From: Dastarcus helophoroides
Lineage: Eukaryota > Arthropoda > Insecta > Coleoptera > Bothrideridae
Reading direction: 5' to 3'
Length of the DNA stretch: 64,000 nt
Assembly: GCA_028583605.1 (NCBI GenBank)
Contig: CM053328.1
Coordinates: 8,882,782 to 8,946,781, forward strand
Every line of letters begins with the position of its first letter. Position 1 is the stretch's first letter. The position numbers and the translations under genes were made by a program. Of this stretch, positions 47,420 to 60,000 are shown one piece after another. Under the pieces are notes generated by a model. The model did not search any database. It was given only the letters and a program-made list of their open reading frames with translations, and was not told the DNA's origin.

Positions 47420-49300
47420 ATGTATAAAAGTATGAATACACTCCTGACGCCCTCTTGGCGACATGATAAAAATTTCGGTTCATGTTTGATTTACCCTCGT
47501 ATTAAAAACTAAGAACTAGGAGTAGGTCATGTAGAGTTTTTTTTTGCAGTTTTTACAACCCGATTTTCATTTGTTGAACAATTATTATTTCTCGAGTTGT
47601 TGATTGTTAATATAACAAATAAAATTTTTGTCTTTAAAGGACTACTCAGGAAAAATCATCGTAGTGTGCTCGGTCAAATGAAATATGACAAAAAAAGTAA
47701 ATGCCACAAAAAAGTGGTCGTTTTCATTTTTTTGGACTTTCTTTTTAACGGCTTCAAATACGGATGTAATGGATTCGTACTTCTAATTGTAAGACAACAA
47801 ATATTTTATAGACAAAATAATTTTGAAAGAATATTCTATTACCTATGGAACGAGTAAATTGTTCTCGATTTTGCGACGCAATCAAAGCGGTATAACCCGA
47901 ACGCAAATATTTCTCCACAATTGAGACCAATTCCGTATGACGTTGGAGCGATTGGAGCTTTGATTTATGCCAACATACACACGATCAGTGTGAAATATGT
48001 GTTAATAAAGGTGTATATCTGTTTTATCTATAAAGCGGCCAAGCCCGCAACGAGGCGTGTTTGTTATGGAATTTAAACGCCCTTAATTTACTGCATCACC
48101 TTTTTTATCCCCATTAGCATACTGAGGTTATAAAAAGTGCTTGTTATGACTTAATCTGTTCACCTAGCTCGTAGAGTCAGGTTTATTACCATTTTACAAC
48201 TAAATTATATTTTCTACTTCAGTAGTTTCGCTTTGATTTATTTTTTCCGGTTCCAAAACTTCAGCAAACGATTCTTTTCAACGGAACTACCAAGAGGCCT
48301 TTTAATTTGCTCCCAACATTCTCGCCAAAATATGAACCAATAGCTCGAAATGGTAAACGAAATCTAAAAGTTTATCTTTGGGGCCAAATCCGGAAAAACG
48401 CGCACTTCGGCTTAGAACTTTCCATCGGACCACACAAACACGTCATTTATCTAAACGCTTTTGATGTGGAGCTGGCAAAGGAAAAGATACTGTTTCTGGT
48501 GCTCTGCATTCCCGCTGAGTCGGATGAAGGATTTTCCGAGACGACGTGCTGTGTTCTAAGCTTCCTTGATGTTTCCTCAACAGGTTGCGATAAATATTTA
48601 TGTTATTCCCCATTTAAATCGCCGCGAAAATCCGACGAGATTTTAAAATTTATAAGAACTTTCGCCGCCCCCTATGACTACCCTTTTTTTTTGGCTTTTT
48701 GGTGGCTCATCGTTTAAGAGTCATCAATTGTGACTAGAAGGTAACTATCCTGAAATTAAATTAAAAAAACAAAATTGACAAGATGTGGATATTGACTTTT
48801 CTTAAATCTAGTTTAAATTCCCTCAGCACTCGTGCAAACAGGTTGCAATCAAAGTTTCCAAGTTTTACGATTTTATACAATTTCTGATTTTTTTTAAATT
48901 CAAAATGTTTTCTCCAAACTTTTAGCATATTTTCGAATTTTCGACATGCTGGGGACAAATTAAGTTTGAAATTATGCTCACACTCTGGGATTAAGGCGGG
49001 GGTCTGGTAAATCGCTAAGTACGATTTGGCTCTCGGATTTAAATGCCCTGTTGAGGGGGGTTAGGAGAACAGAGACGGAAGGGGTTTCGAAGGGGAATTG
49101 AGTAAAGTTCGGTTTACGTCGTTCGAATTCGCAATCTTTCATATTGTCACTTTACCGATATATGATACTGTGTAACTCGATCCATTTGGATACCTTATGG
49201 AAATGTGCATGTTGCTGATAGCAGTTGGTTTAGTATTCATATTTGTTTGCAAACTTTCAAGTGGAGATTTTGATCTGTTTCTTAAATTAGTATTTTTTGT
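47420..49300. other. Single-copy island with one hypothetical ORF
   Basis: Balanced-composition DNA between two arrays, with GC-rich spots near 48030, 48370-48560 and 49000-49130. It contains the frame at 48307-48717. The frame at 47597-47857 shows no domain. No RNA genes recognised. Confidence 0.4.
48307..48717 (+). CDS. Hypothetical ORF, 136 codons, unrecognised
   Basis: An uninterrupted frame in ordinary-composition DNA, longer than expected by chance in this AT-rich window and not low-complexity. It starts MLPTFSPKYEPIARNGKR, has a middle part GPHKHVIYLNAFDVELAK and FLVLCIPAESDEGFSETT, and ends in a hydrophobic tail FFLAFWWLIV. No signal peptide, known motif or homologue in this window was seen. 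It may be an exon, a transposon relic or chance; the minus strand across the same DNA is less open. Confidence 0.2.
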   Translation: MLPTFSPKYEPIARNGKRNLKVYLWGQIRKNAHFGLELSIGPHKHVIYLNAFDVELAKEKILFLVLCIPAESDEGFSETTCCVLSFLDVSSTGCDKYLCYSPFKSPRKSDEILKFIRTFAAPYDYPFFLAFWWLIV

Positions 49301-52300
49301 AGCGCTTTGATAAACAATTAAAACAGAATTAACAAATAATTTTTGAAAATTTTAACTTTTTTTTGATATTTGGATTGTTGAAATTTTAACAAAAAAAACG
49401 AAAATTTCCCGAAAACTATTTTCTTCGGAAATTTTTGATTTATTTATCGAAATTTGACTTTTTACCAATTCGACTTCAGGGCCGTGCGGTAGATTTTCTT
49501 AGCATGATGTAATTCATAAATATCGATTTTATCTCAAAATTTCGTTTTTATTTTAAATTTTGTATTTAGGCATTTAACTTTTATTTTTCTATTCTAAATT
49601 TTCCTGAAAGGGTTTTTTTCCTCTATTTGTGAAATTGAGTCTTAACTGACCAATTTGTTTTTTCTATGTGGACTTTTTGTTTAAATTTCGAGAAGTTTCT
49701 TTGAACATTCTCGATTTTGTATCTACTAATTTCCATTTTATACAAATTTTGAATTATTTTAACAAAATCGCAAGTTTAAATTCAAAATTTTGCCTGTGAA
49801 GAATTGTAGACTTTTTTCAGAACTCATAATTCTAATTTTGTTTTTCCAGAGTTACAAAAAAGTATTTATTTTTTAATTAAATACGTAATTTAAGAATAAG
49901 GTGAAACCTTAACATTTTTTTAAATTGGAAACTTTTTCGAAATCTACAGTTTTAAGTTTTCACTTGAAATTACTATTTTTTTTCTAATTTTAGGCATTAC
50001 AATTGAAATTTCGTTATTTAGGTCGAAATTTTAGTAAACAACTTTAATATTTTAAGACCTAATCGACTATTCAACTTTAAGATCAACATTTTGTGAAAGA
50101 AGTGAAAATTTCGAGTTTAAAATTACAAATTAAAATTTCAAAAAGATAGTCAAAATTTCTCAAAAAAATTCGCAATTTTGTTTAGAACCTTTTTAAATTT
50201 TTCACAAAAATAGAAACTATTCTTTAATTTTGACTTCAGAAACAAAATGTGGAGAATAAAGACAAAATTTTAAGACTAAAATGAAAATTCCAAGAAACAA
50301 GTTCAAAATGTTGAGATTATAAAGTCGAGAATTTGAGAAAAATTGAAATACAAAAATTGTCCCCTGAAACCAAGAAAGATTAAAAAACACAACAAAGGTT
50401 GCTCTAACACGTTTCCACAGCTAATCTATCATCTTTAGTATCTCTCTGAAGATGATAGCTTGGCTGTCGAAACGCGTTAGAGCAACCTTTGTTGTGTTTT
50501 TTAATCTGTCTTGGTTTCAGGGGAAAATTTTTGTATTTCAATTTTTGAAGATAACCAAGGATCAGTCTGTTCCACTAAAATTGAGAAAAATTGTAAACTT
50601 CGACTAAAATGTCAAAATTTTATGTTGTCTAAAGAGTCTGTTAAAATTTAGACTTTTAAAAACGAAATTTCGAGAAATGAGTGAAAATTTTATACTTAAA
50701 AAAGGATATATTTAAATAAATTCTGAAAAAAAATCAGAAAGTTAAAATGGGAAATTTTCAAATTATTTTCCTAAATCTTAGACTTTCAAATAGAATTTCT
50801 AGAAAAAAAGTCGAAATTACAAGATTTTTAAAATTTCCATTTTACAAGTGGTAATTTTCATCCATTTTTATTCATTTATTTTCTTAAATTCGAAATTAGA
50901 ATTCATATTTTCTTAAACTCGAATTTAGGTTCCGGAATTTAAGAAGTCAAAATTCTGGAAAAAAGTTTGAACAAAATTATGCCAAAAATTTAAAAATTTT
51001 TCACGGAATTTTGAAATTAAAAAAGACGTTGCACGAATTTTTTCCAAATATTTTTTTTTCGACTTTTATCTGAAATGTTAGTTTACTTTAAAATTTAAAA
51101 AATAAGTTTTGTTTTGTTATTTTCATTTTGAAAGTAAAAGCTGAAAATTTAATTGTTCTTTCTAGAATTGCAATTCCAAATAAAAAAAACAATTTCAGAT
51201 CTAAATTGGAAACTTTGAAAAAATAGTCAAAATTTTTAAAAAATTCTAATTGTTCTCTTTGAATTATGATACAAAGAACGATTTTATATTTGAACTGAAA
51301 TTTTTGAAAAATAACAACAGATTTTAAAAAAATTAGATTTATGTAAGGAAGTTCTCGAGTTCCCATTAGTCACAAGACTTTGATTTTAAATTGAAATATT
51401 CGATATTCTTGTGGACGTTTTCCATAAAATTTCAAAATCTCTGGGAAACTTCGAATAGTTTAAACTTTAAATTCAAAATTTCGAGAGAAGAGCTTGAAAT
51501 TGGGCTACCGAATTGCAAACCCATAAGAAAATCCTTTGACACGTATTCCTTCTTTCAGTTCTCTAAGCAGGTAAAATACATAGTTGGAAATAGGTGACTT
51601 AAAAATGCTTCCTTTTACCCTTTTGTTTCCTGTTAATTCCTTTAAAATAAACATAAACTTTTGTACAAAGATACGGAAGCACAGTCTTTTCTCGAAATTG
51701 CGAATTTTCTGAGAAAATTCTTCTTTGTTGGCACTTCGGTTTTATTCTCAAAATTCCAACTTTTTTCGAAAAATTTGACTTTGGGACAACTTTTTTCTAA
51801 ATTTCCACAAAATTTTTGCCTTTTCTTTTTAAATTCGAGAGTTTTGGAATCTTACTATTTTTGTTTCGGTTTTCTAATAATTTCGACTTTTTTTCTAATA
51901 ATTTGAATTTTCGAAAATGTTGACCTTGTCGAAATTATTCGTTTGTACACCTTTTTAAAATGTCAAAATCGTCAAAAAAAAGCAAAATTTTTTAAAGGAA
52001 ATCGAGATCTACAACAAAATATAAATTTCATGAAAAAGTTTAAATTTTAACAAATTTAGGAAATTTCAAAAATAGCACTATTTTAGAAAAAGGGAAAATT
52101 TTGAAATGGGTACAATTTGCTAATTAAGTCAAAATTTTGTTTTTTTTTTAATGAGAATTTGAAATAGGTGGAAATTTTAAAATGTCCAAGTCGAACTCAT
52201 TAAAAAAATAGAAATTAAAAATGTCAAATTCTTCAATAAAAACTAGAAATTTTGAAAAAAAGTTAAAAATATGCATCAAAAAATAGGAATTCTCAAGAAA

Positions 52301-52560
52301 AGTTGAAATATTTAGTGAGTGGTCGAAATTTTCAAAACTAAATAAGGAAAAGTCGAAATTATCATAAAAATCATATTCCTCAAAAAAAAATCATAATTTT
52401 CAAAAACAGTCCAAAGTTTCAAGATGTCAAAATTGTGAAAAAAGTTGAGATTTTCAAAAAAAAAGTAGATTTTCAAAAAACTATCGAAATTTTGAAAAAA
52501 GCCAAAATTTTCGAGGAATTCAAAATTTTCAGAACTGAAATTTTTATTTTCTCACGCATT
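49300..52560. repeat. Low-complexity arrays of alternating polarity
   Basis: T-rich at about 49300-50020, A-rich at 50030-51050, mixed to 51380, T-rich to 51950, A-rich to 52550. The reversals occur without a recognisable element at most junctions. Family A copy 7 lies at 50341-50576. ORFs here are by-products. Confidence 0.7.
50341..50576. mobile_element. Family A foldback element, copy 7
   Basis: From AATTGAAATACAAAAATTGT through both arms to the right terminus AACCAAGGATCAGTCTGTTC. The right arm has the wobble form of the inner stem, GATAGC against GCTGTC. Confidence 0.85.
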
Positions 52561-54375
52561 TTCTCCTATCGTCAAGATAAGGACTAAATATCTGCATCTA
52601 AATACCTATTAATTAATTATGTGAAAAACAATTTCGTTCTTTGCAGATATAATTGGTCGATTTTCGATTACAAGTGATGCTAGCAGAATATAACATTTCC
52701 AATTTAAATGATATAAAATCAATTTTTCTTTTTTTTGCTTAAATCTGTCATAGCATTTATTTACCTAAACAATTTATATTTTTCCAGAGTAATATAAAAA
52801 TGTTAATTAGGAAGAGAAAAAAATTCTTCTAAATATATAAAAACAAAAACCACTAAATATTCAGTAAATGATTGTAAGCTACAAATACTAAACAATTCAT
52901 TTTACTCTCAAACTCTGGTAGAACAAATGTTTTAATGTTGTTTATTATTATTATGATATATCTGCCGTGCTTAAATAAAAAAATATGAGTTGTGGAAGCC
53001 AAAGATACTTCGTGCGTTGATGACGTATTGGAGAAGGGGAAAAAATTTCTCTGCTCCGCATCACGTCCGTCTCCGTACCCTGCCTCATCTGAGTGAGGGC
53101 AACCGAAATATAAGCGCAATTTTTATACCAAACACCGCTCTCCCATTTTACAAATGGTGCCTTTATTTTTTAATATTTTGTTTTCAAATTTGGAGAACTT
53201 ATGAAACAAGGATGTTGAATTCGCGCTTTGGAAGTACTATTTTCAAATTCTGTTTAGTTTCCGAGATATTTGCTTCTGAAAACAGGCAAAAAAGGAGACA
53301 AATTGTACGCCCATTTGTGGGAATACTAAGACAAAAATCAAAAATCTGCTTTCAAAGCCCGAATTCCCCAACATTTCCAAACATTATTACCAAATTTCAT
53401 TTAATTCTAAGGGATAGTATTGACGTAGTTAGTAAAATGGCAAACGAAGGATTTCGACGTTTTAAGAGTACCAGACCGCCGCCTTAAGGTAGCTCACCGG
53501 AAGCAATCGCAGCGAAAAGTTTTTAGAAAGTCAGATGTCCGCTGCGTATATCGACACATAAATCGCCATTACTTGATTTTTAGCATAGACTGCACACGGG
53601 GATACAATAGTACAAATCTTTAAGCCTCTTACACTGCTTATTCAAAACATTTATACGACGGACGCTGGAGTCAAAGCGATCTAGAATGAGTAGGAGCTAC
53701 CATGTTGCCATTGCTTCAAGATGTTTCCCTAAATTCAGGAAGAAGCATCGAAACTCCGTCAGATGTATAACCTCGAATTGCGATTGCGCAAAAACGGTAC
53801 CTACCACTAGAAATCCTTATATTTTACGATTTTCGCATTTGCCGTTTGGCATACCCAACTCAAACTTGACAAATGCTCCGGCAGCAAAAGCATCGAGAAT
53901 TATCCAAACATTTAAATATAAGTTTAAGTGTCTGCTTTAGTGTCTTTGATGTAACTGCAATTTTCATTGTGCATAATTAACTTATTGCGCCTTTGGGCGA
54001 AATGCAGGAGCGTTCTACTTATCACGTTATCATAGTGTCATCCCCATTTGACGCCAAAGGGATCGTCTGCTACACGCCATGTCTCTAACTCTATTGTTCA
54101 GTTTCGCCATAGATCTTTTTCCAATGTTATTTGTTTGACTTAAGCCGTAATTCGAGATTGATTGATATACTCGAGTAAAATCCTTAAAATCGTGCACATA
54201 TGCACGTCAGGGTTTCTTATTGATGATATTTATTTTCTCCAATTTTCCGAGCCTGCGAGTGGCGAAAATTAGGTTTTAGTTTTCTGATAGCCTAATCTTG
54301 GAACTTTTTTAACAAGAACATATTGTTGTGTGTTATCGGTTCGAAGATTAATACTCTGTGAATTGTAACCACTTT
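52560..54375. other. Single-copy island, two unrecognised frames
   Basis: Balanced-composition DNA. The frame at 52990-53487 (165 codons) is the longest in the window but shows no domain, and a different frame is open on the minus strand over its 5' part. The frame at 53686-53940 (84 codons) is likewise featureless. The text around 53200-53490 has the look of an eroded repeat. No gene can be supported. Confidence 0.35.
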
Positions 54376-54608
54376 AAAAATTGAAATACGAATCTTGTCC
54401 CCTGAAACTAAGAAAGATTAAAAAACACAACAGAGGTTGTTTTAACGCGTTTCGATAGCCAAGCTATCATCTTCAGAGAGATATTCAAAGTATCTCTCTC
54501 TGAAGCTTGGCTATTAAAACGCGTTAAAGCAAACTTTGCTGTATGTTTTAATCCTTCTTGGTTCCCGGGGACAAGATTTGTATTTCAATTTTTGAAGATA
54601 ACCATTCC
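54376..54608. mobile_element. Family A foldback element, copy 8
   Basis: Left arm AAATTGAAATACGAATCTTG to CAAGCTATCATCTTCAGAGA; right arm AGCTTGGCTATTAAAACGCG to TTTTTGAAGATAACC. The right terminal 15-20 bp are replaced by sequence leading directly into solo LTR L2. Confidence 0.8.
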
Positions 54609-54614
54609 ATTAAA

Positions 54615-54922
54615 ATTATGTAACCGCTTTATTTCCAAACTGATTCCGGAACACTACATTTCTAATTCACCCAACCAACTGACTAATTAACTCACTAACC
54701 TGTTTAATTAACTAACTTATTCATTGACTAACTGAGGGAAAGCCGACCGCGTATTTATAGACTCCGTTCCGGTTTCTAGAAGGAACGTACAGATAAGACT
54801 TATCGTTTGCTGAAATTTCTGGAGCGCTTATCTGCCATTTGATTCATTATCTCGGCCGCTTTTCCTTATCAAATTTTTCTAAAAAAATTTCTTAGTAAAT
54901 TCCATAACTACATTTTGTCACA
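54615..54922 (-). mobile_element. Solo LTR, same family as L1 (copy L2), 3' end truncated
   Basis: In minus orientation it starts TGTGACAAAATGTAGTTAT and shares GATAAGGAAAAGCGGCCGAG, AGAAATTTCAGCAAACGATA, the CGCGGTCGGCTTTCCC region and AATAAAGCGG with the other two copies. The part after the AATAAA found in L1 is missing or diverged, next to family A copy 8. Confidence 0.75.
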
Positions 54923-55073
54923 TTATTTATAGATGGCTTTTATTTTAATGCACAAATGATAGAATAATCCCTTTATTAAACTTTCAATTTATATTCGAAG
55001 ATTCCTGATTTTTATTATGAATTTTTCATTCTCTATGTTCAGTTTTAACTTATTTATTTTTAAATATTTCGTT

Positions 55074-55293
55074 GATATACAAATCTCGTTCCCTAAAATC
55101 AAGAAAGATTAAAACAATCCAACAACAGTTGCTCTTACGTGTCTTGATAGTAAGGCTATCAGCTTCAGAGACATACCTTGGCTATCGAAAGGTGTATGAA
55201 CAAAGGTTGCAATTTTGAATCTTTCTTGGTTTCAGGGGACATGATTTGTATATCAATTTTTTTAAGATAACCAAGGGCCAGTCCGTTTCACCA
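55074..55293. mobile_element. Family A foldback element, copy 9 (most diverged)
   Basis: ATATACAAATCTCGTTCCCT and AATCAAGAAAGATTAAAACA on the left; AATCTTTCTTGGTTTCAGGG and AGATAACCAAGGGCCAGTCC on the right. The inner hairpin is partly deleted (ACCTTGGCTATCGAAAGG remains). Confidence 0.8.
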
Positions 55294-56861
55294 AAAAAAG
55301 TATATAGCTACTGAGATATTATTTTAAACATACGACTTTGAACTTTAATTGAATATTATTTAAAAGAATGCAAATTTCTAAATTTAAACTCCAATGTTCA
55401 CTTAAATTCTCATTTTTTAGGTTTAATCTCGAAAAGTTGTAATTTTATTTCTAGATTTTGGTTTCAAACATGAAATTTCAAAAAATAATTGTATTAACAA
55501 TTTTATTTTCTTCTCGATACTATTGGCACTTTTTCAATTAAATATATTTTTTCTATTTTTTGAAAACTTTGCCTGAATATCTGAACATTTCAAAATTTTT
55601 ACTTTAGTTAAAATTTCAATTTTTTGTTTAAATTTTAAGCTTCCCAAAACTTTGACTATTTCAAAATCAAAAGCTTTTTCTAAATCATGTCGTCATCCCA
55701 AAATTTTTATTTATTTTTAAATTTTTTGACTTTTGTTTAAACTTTCGACATTTTTCGAAACTGTATACGCAAATTTTTTGACTGTACTTTTGGAAATCCA
55801 GAATTTTCAAAATGTTGATTTTCTGAAATTTCGATTTTTTATAGAATTTAGTTTTTTGTCAATTGTGTTATTTTTAAATTTTTGCTTTTTCCAAATTTCT
55901 ATTTTTTAAAATTTCGTCATTTTCAAACCCTTGACTGAACATTTTGCTGATTTCGCTAAATTTTGATTTTTTTAAATAAATTTTTCCTAATTTTTTGAAA
56001 TTCTACTTTTTGAAAATTTGTTGGCTTCTTTTCTAAAATTTCGACTTTAAAAGTCAAAATTTTCACTTTTTCAAAATTTTTATTTATTTTTGAAATGATG
56101 ACTCCAACAATGTACCCTTTTCGCGGCATTTGGATTTTTTGTTGAAAAGCTAGGCTTTTTAACAAAACTTTGACTTCTGGAAAATTTTGACACTGAAAAT
56201 TTTTACATTTCAAAAGTACCGTTCTTTTTTTCAAAACTTCAACTATTTTAAAATGTTCAATTTCTTTATTTTTGATTTTTACAGAATTTTAATTGAAATT
56301 TTCGATACTTCCAAATTTTCACTTTTTTACAATTTTTATTTTGTTTTAGAAATTTTGACTTCAAGAATGTACAGTTTTTGGCGAACTTTCGATTTAGCTT
56401 TTTTCAATATTTTAACTTCTGGAAAATTTCGGCTTTTTGGAAATGTTTACTTTTCTCTTTTTTTGATTTTTGGAAAATTTTGGTTGAAAATTTCAGCATT
56501 TCAACATTTTCACTTTTTCCAAAATTTCCACTTTTTAAAAATGTTGATCTTTTTTTTTGAAAATCTTGTAACCTTTTGAAAATTCTGACCGAAAAATTTG
56601 AACTTTTTTAAAAAAAATTACTCTTACAAAAAAAAAGTTTGCCCGAAAAGTTAGACATTTCAAATTTTTCAAAATTTCCTTTTTTTCGAAATTTCAATTT
56701 TCTTGAAATTTCGTTTTCTTAAAATTTGCTAAAACTTTGACATTTTTTTGAATTATTTTTTACTTCTTTCGAAATATGGACTTTCATTTAAAAGATTTTA
56801 AATATTTTGACTTTTTTGATATAAGACTGCGACCTTTTCCAAACATCTTTTTTTTTATTCT

Positions 56862-57052
56862 TCATGGTAGACCCTTATTGACCGGTAATATTATGTTTTT
56901 TTCAATTTGTTTAACATTTCTTCGGCCCAGTTTGGAAATATTTAAATTTTTATGGTTTGTCGACAATTTTATAAACAGTTTTTGAAATGCAACTACATGA
57001 TATTTAAATTTATTGAAAACGTCACTTCATGACAGTTTGCAAATTAAAAGGT
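56862..57052 (-). mobile_element. Foldback element E, copy 2 (truncated)
   Basis: It contains TTTAACATTTCTTCGGCCCA and CAGTTTGGAAATATTTAAAT as in copy 1, followed by the loop of copy 1 in reverse complement (CAGTTTTTGAAATGCAACTA, AACGTCACTTCATGACAG). The other arm is lost. This is what an inverted, truncated copy would show. Confidence 0.7.
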
Positions 57053-60000
57053 TACTTTATTTTACATAGAATAGGAAAAATGAAAAATAGGAGAGCAAAA
57101 ATTAGATATGGAAAAAATAAAAATTTTGTTTTTTTGATAAATTAGGAAAATATAAAAAAATACATAATACAAATTGAAAAAAACATCTTTTTTTTTTATT
57201 TTTCAACTTTTTTTAACTTTTGACATTTTTTTAAACCTTTTAACATAAATATTTGACTTATTTTAAAATTTCACAATTTTCAAAATTTTTATATATTGGG
57301 AATTGCGATATTTTCAAATTTCCACTTTTTTTCAAATTGTTCACTCATTTTCGAAATTTCAATTTTGAACATTTTTATTTTTCACTATATTTTGGTATTT
57401 TATTTAATTTTAGCTATGCAAAAAATTTGACTTTTTAGAATTTATTTTTTCAAAATTGTGACTGAAAATATTCGGATTTTTAATTTCAATTTTTCTTTAA
57501 ATTTTGAGTTTCTCGAAACTTTGACTATTTCAAAATCAGGATCTCTTTCTAAATCATGTCCTCATTCCAATTTTTTATTTATTTTTAGGTTTTTTAACAT
57601 TTTTTTAAACTTTACTGTACACAAATTTTCGACTGTAATTTTGGAAATCGAGAATTTTCAAAATGTTGATTTTCTGAGATTTCGATTTTTTTTAGAATTT
57701 AGTTTTTTGTCAATTGTGTTATTTTTAAATTTTTGCTTTATTTCAAATTTCTCTTTTTTGAAATTTCATCATTTTCAAACTCTTGACTTTGAACATTTTG
57801 CTGGTTTTGCGAAATTTTGATTTCTTTACATAAATGTTATCTAATTTTTTTAAAATTTTTCTTTTGGACAATTTATTACCTTTATTGTTGAATTTCGATT
57901 TTCAAAATTTCTCCATGTCAAAGTTTTCAAAATTTTTGTTTATTTTTGAAATTATGATTCCAAAAATGTACCCTTTTTCCCGACATTTGGATTTTTTTCG
58001 ACTTCTGGAAAAGTTTGACACTGAAAATTTTTACATTTCAAAAGTACCGTTCTTTTTTTTTAAATTTCAACCTTTTTAAAGTGTTCAAATTCTTTCTTTT
58101 TGATTTTTAGAGAATTTTGGTTAAAATTTTCAATACTTCAAAATTTTCACTTTTTCTCAATTTTCATTTATTTTCGAAATTTTGAATTCAAAAATGTACA
58201 GTTTTTGGCGATATTTCGATTTAACTTTTTTGACTATTTTAACTTCTGGAAAATTTTGACCTAGTAAATTTCGATATTACAAAATTTTCATTTTTTTCAA
58301 AATTTCGACTTAGTGGAGATGTTTTCTTTTTAATTTTTTCTTTGGAAAATTTTTCACATTTCAAAATTTTTCGCATTTCGAAATTTTCAATTTTTTCAAA
58401 ATTCCCATTTTTTAAATATTTTGAACTTTTTTTTGAAAATATTGTAACTTTTTGAAAATTTTGATTTTTTTTTACTTACGAACTTGTCCTGAAATTATGA
58501 TATTTTTATTAGTAAATTTGAACTTTTCTTTAAAAAATTCACTCTGAAAAAATTTGCCCGAAAAGTTTGACATTTCAAATTTTTTTCTTTTTCAAATTTT
58601 CCTTTTTGTCAAAATTTTATTTTTCTCGAAATTTCGTTTTTTGAAATTTTTTTTAAAACTTTGACATTTTTTTAAATATTTTTTAGTTTTTTCCAAATAT
58701 GGACTTTCCTTTTAAAAATTTTAAAAATTTTCACCTTTTCAATACTAATTTTTTAACTAGTTTTTAACTTTTGACATTTTTCAAAACTTTTCAACATAAA
58801 TGTTTGAGTTATTTTTAAATTTCACAATTTTAAAAATTTTGATTTTTTGCTTTTTTCCAAATTTCTATTTTTTGAAATTTCATCATTTTCAAACTCTTGA
58901 CTTTGAACATGTTGCTGGTTTGCGAAATTTTGATTTCTTTAAATAAGTTTTAACTAATTTTTTTTAAATTCTACTTTTTGAAAATTGTTTGCCTTTTTTT
59001 TTAATTTTGACTTCAAAAATTTCTCCATATTAAGATTTTTACTTTTTCGGAAATTTTATTAATATTTGAAATTTTGACTCCAAAAATGTATCTTTTTTTC
59101 CGACATTTGGATTTTTTGTTGAAAAATTAGTCTTTTTATCAAAACTCCGACTTCTGGAAACTTTTGACACTGAAAACTTTCACATTTCAAAATTACCGTT
59201 CTTTTTTTCAAAATTTCAACTTTTTTAAAGTGTTCAATTTATGATTTTTAGAGAATTTTGGTTGAAATTTTCGATACTAAAATTTCACAATTTTAAAAAT
59301 TTTGATTTATTGAGAATTTTAATGTTTTAAAATTTTCAATTTTTTTCAAAATGTTCATTCTTTTCGAACTTTTAATAAAATTTTTTTTTATTTTTCTACT
59401 ACATTTTATATTTTATTGACCCAGTAAATTTTGATATTACAAAATTTCCATTTCTTTCAAAGTTTCGACTTTTTGGAAATGTTTACATTTCCTTTTTTTT
59501 GTCTTTTGGAAAATTTTGGTTAAAAATTTCCGTATTTCAAAATTTTCACTTTTTTCCAAATTTCCACTTTTTAAAAATGTTAAACTTTTTTTTGAAAATC
59601 TTCTAACTTTTTGAAAATTTTGACTTTTTTTTACTTACGAACTTGTCCCGAAATTATGATATTTTTATTAGTAAATTTGAACTTTTGTTTAAAAAATTTA
59701 CTCTGAAAAAATTTTAATTTTCTCGAAATATCGTTTTTTTTATTTGTTTAAAAACTTTGACATTTTTTAAATAGTTTTTAGTTTTTAAAAATTTTAAAAA
59801 TTTTTACTTTTTCAACATTAAGACTGCGACCTTTTCCAAACATTTTTTAAATTTTTCAACTTTTTTTAAAACTTTTGTCATTTTTGGAAACCTTTCGACA
59901 CAAATGTTTAACATTTTAAAATTCACAATTTTCAAAATTTTGATTTATTGAGAATTTCAATATTTTAAAATTTTCAGATTTTTTCAAATTGTTCACTCAT

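Noticed and set aside
52990..53487. Longest frame in the window (165 codons).
   Set aside because: No recognisable domain, a competing open frame on the minus strand over its 5' part, and the appearance of an eroded repeat. Not listed as a gene.
56187..56579. 130-codon plus-strand ORF in the 55-63 kb array.
   Set aside because: Phe-rich by-product of the higher-order repeat; other copies of the unit have stops at corresponding positions.
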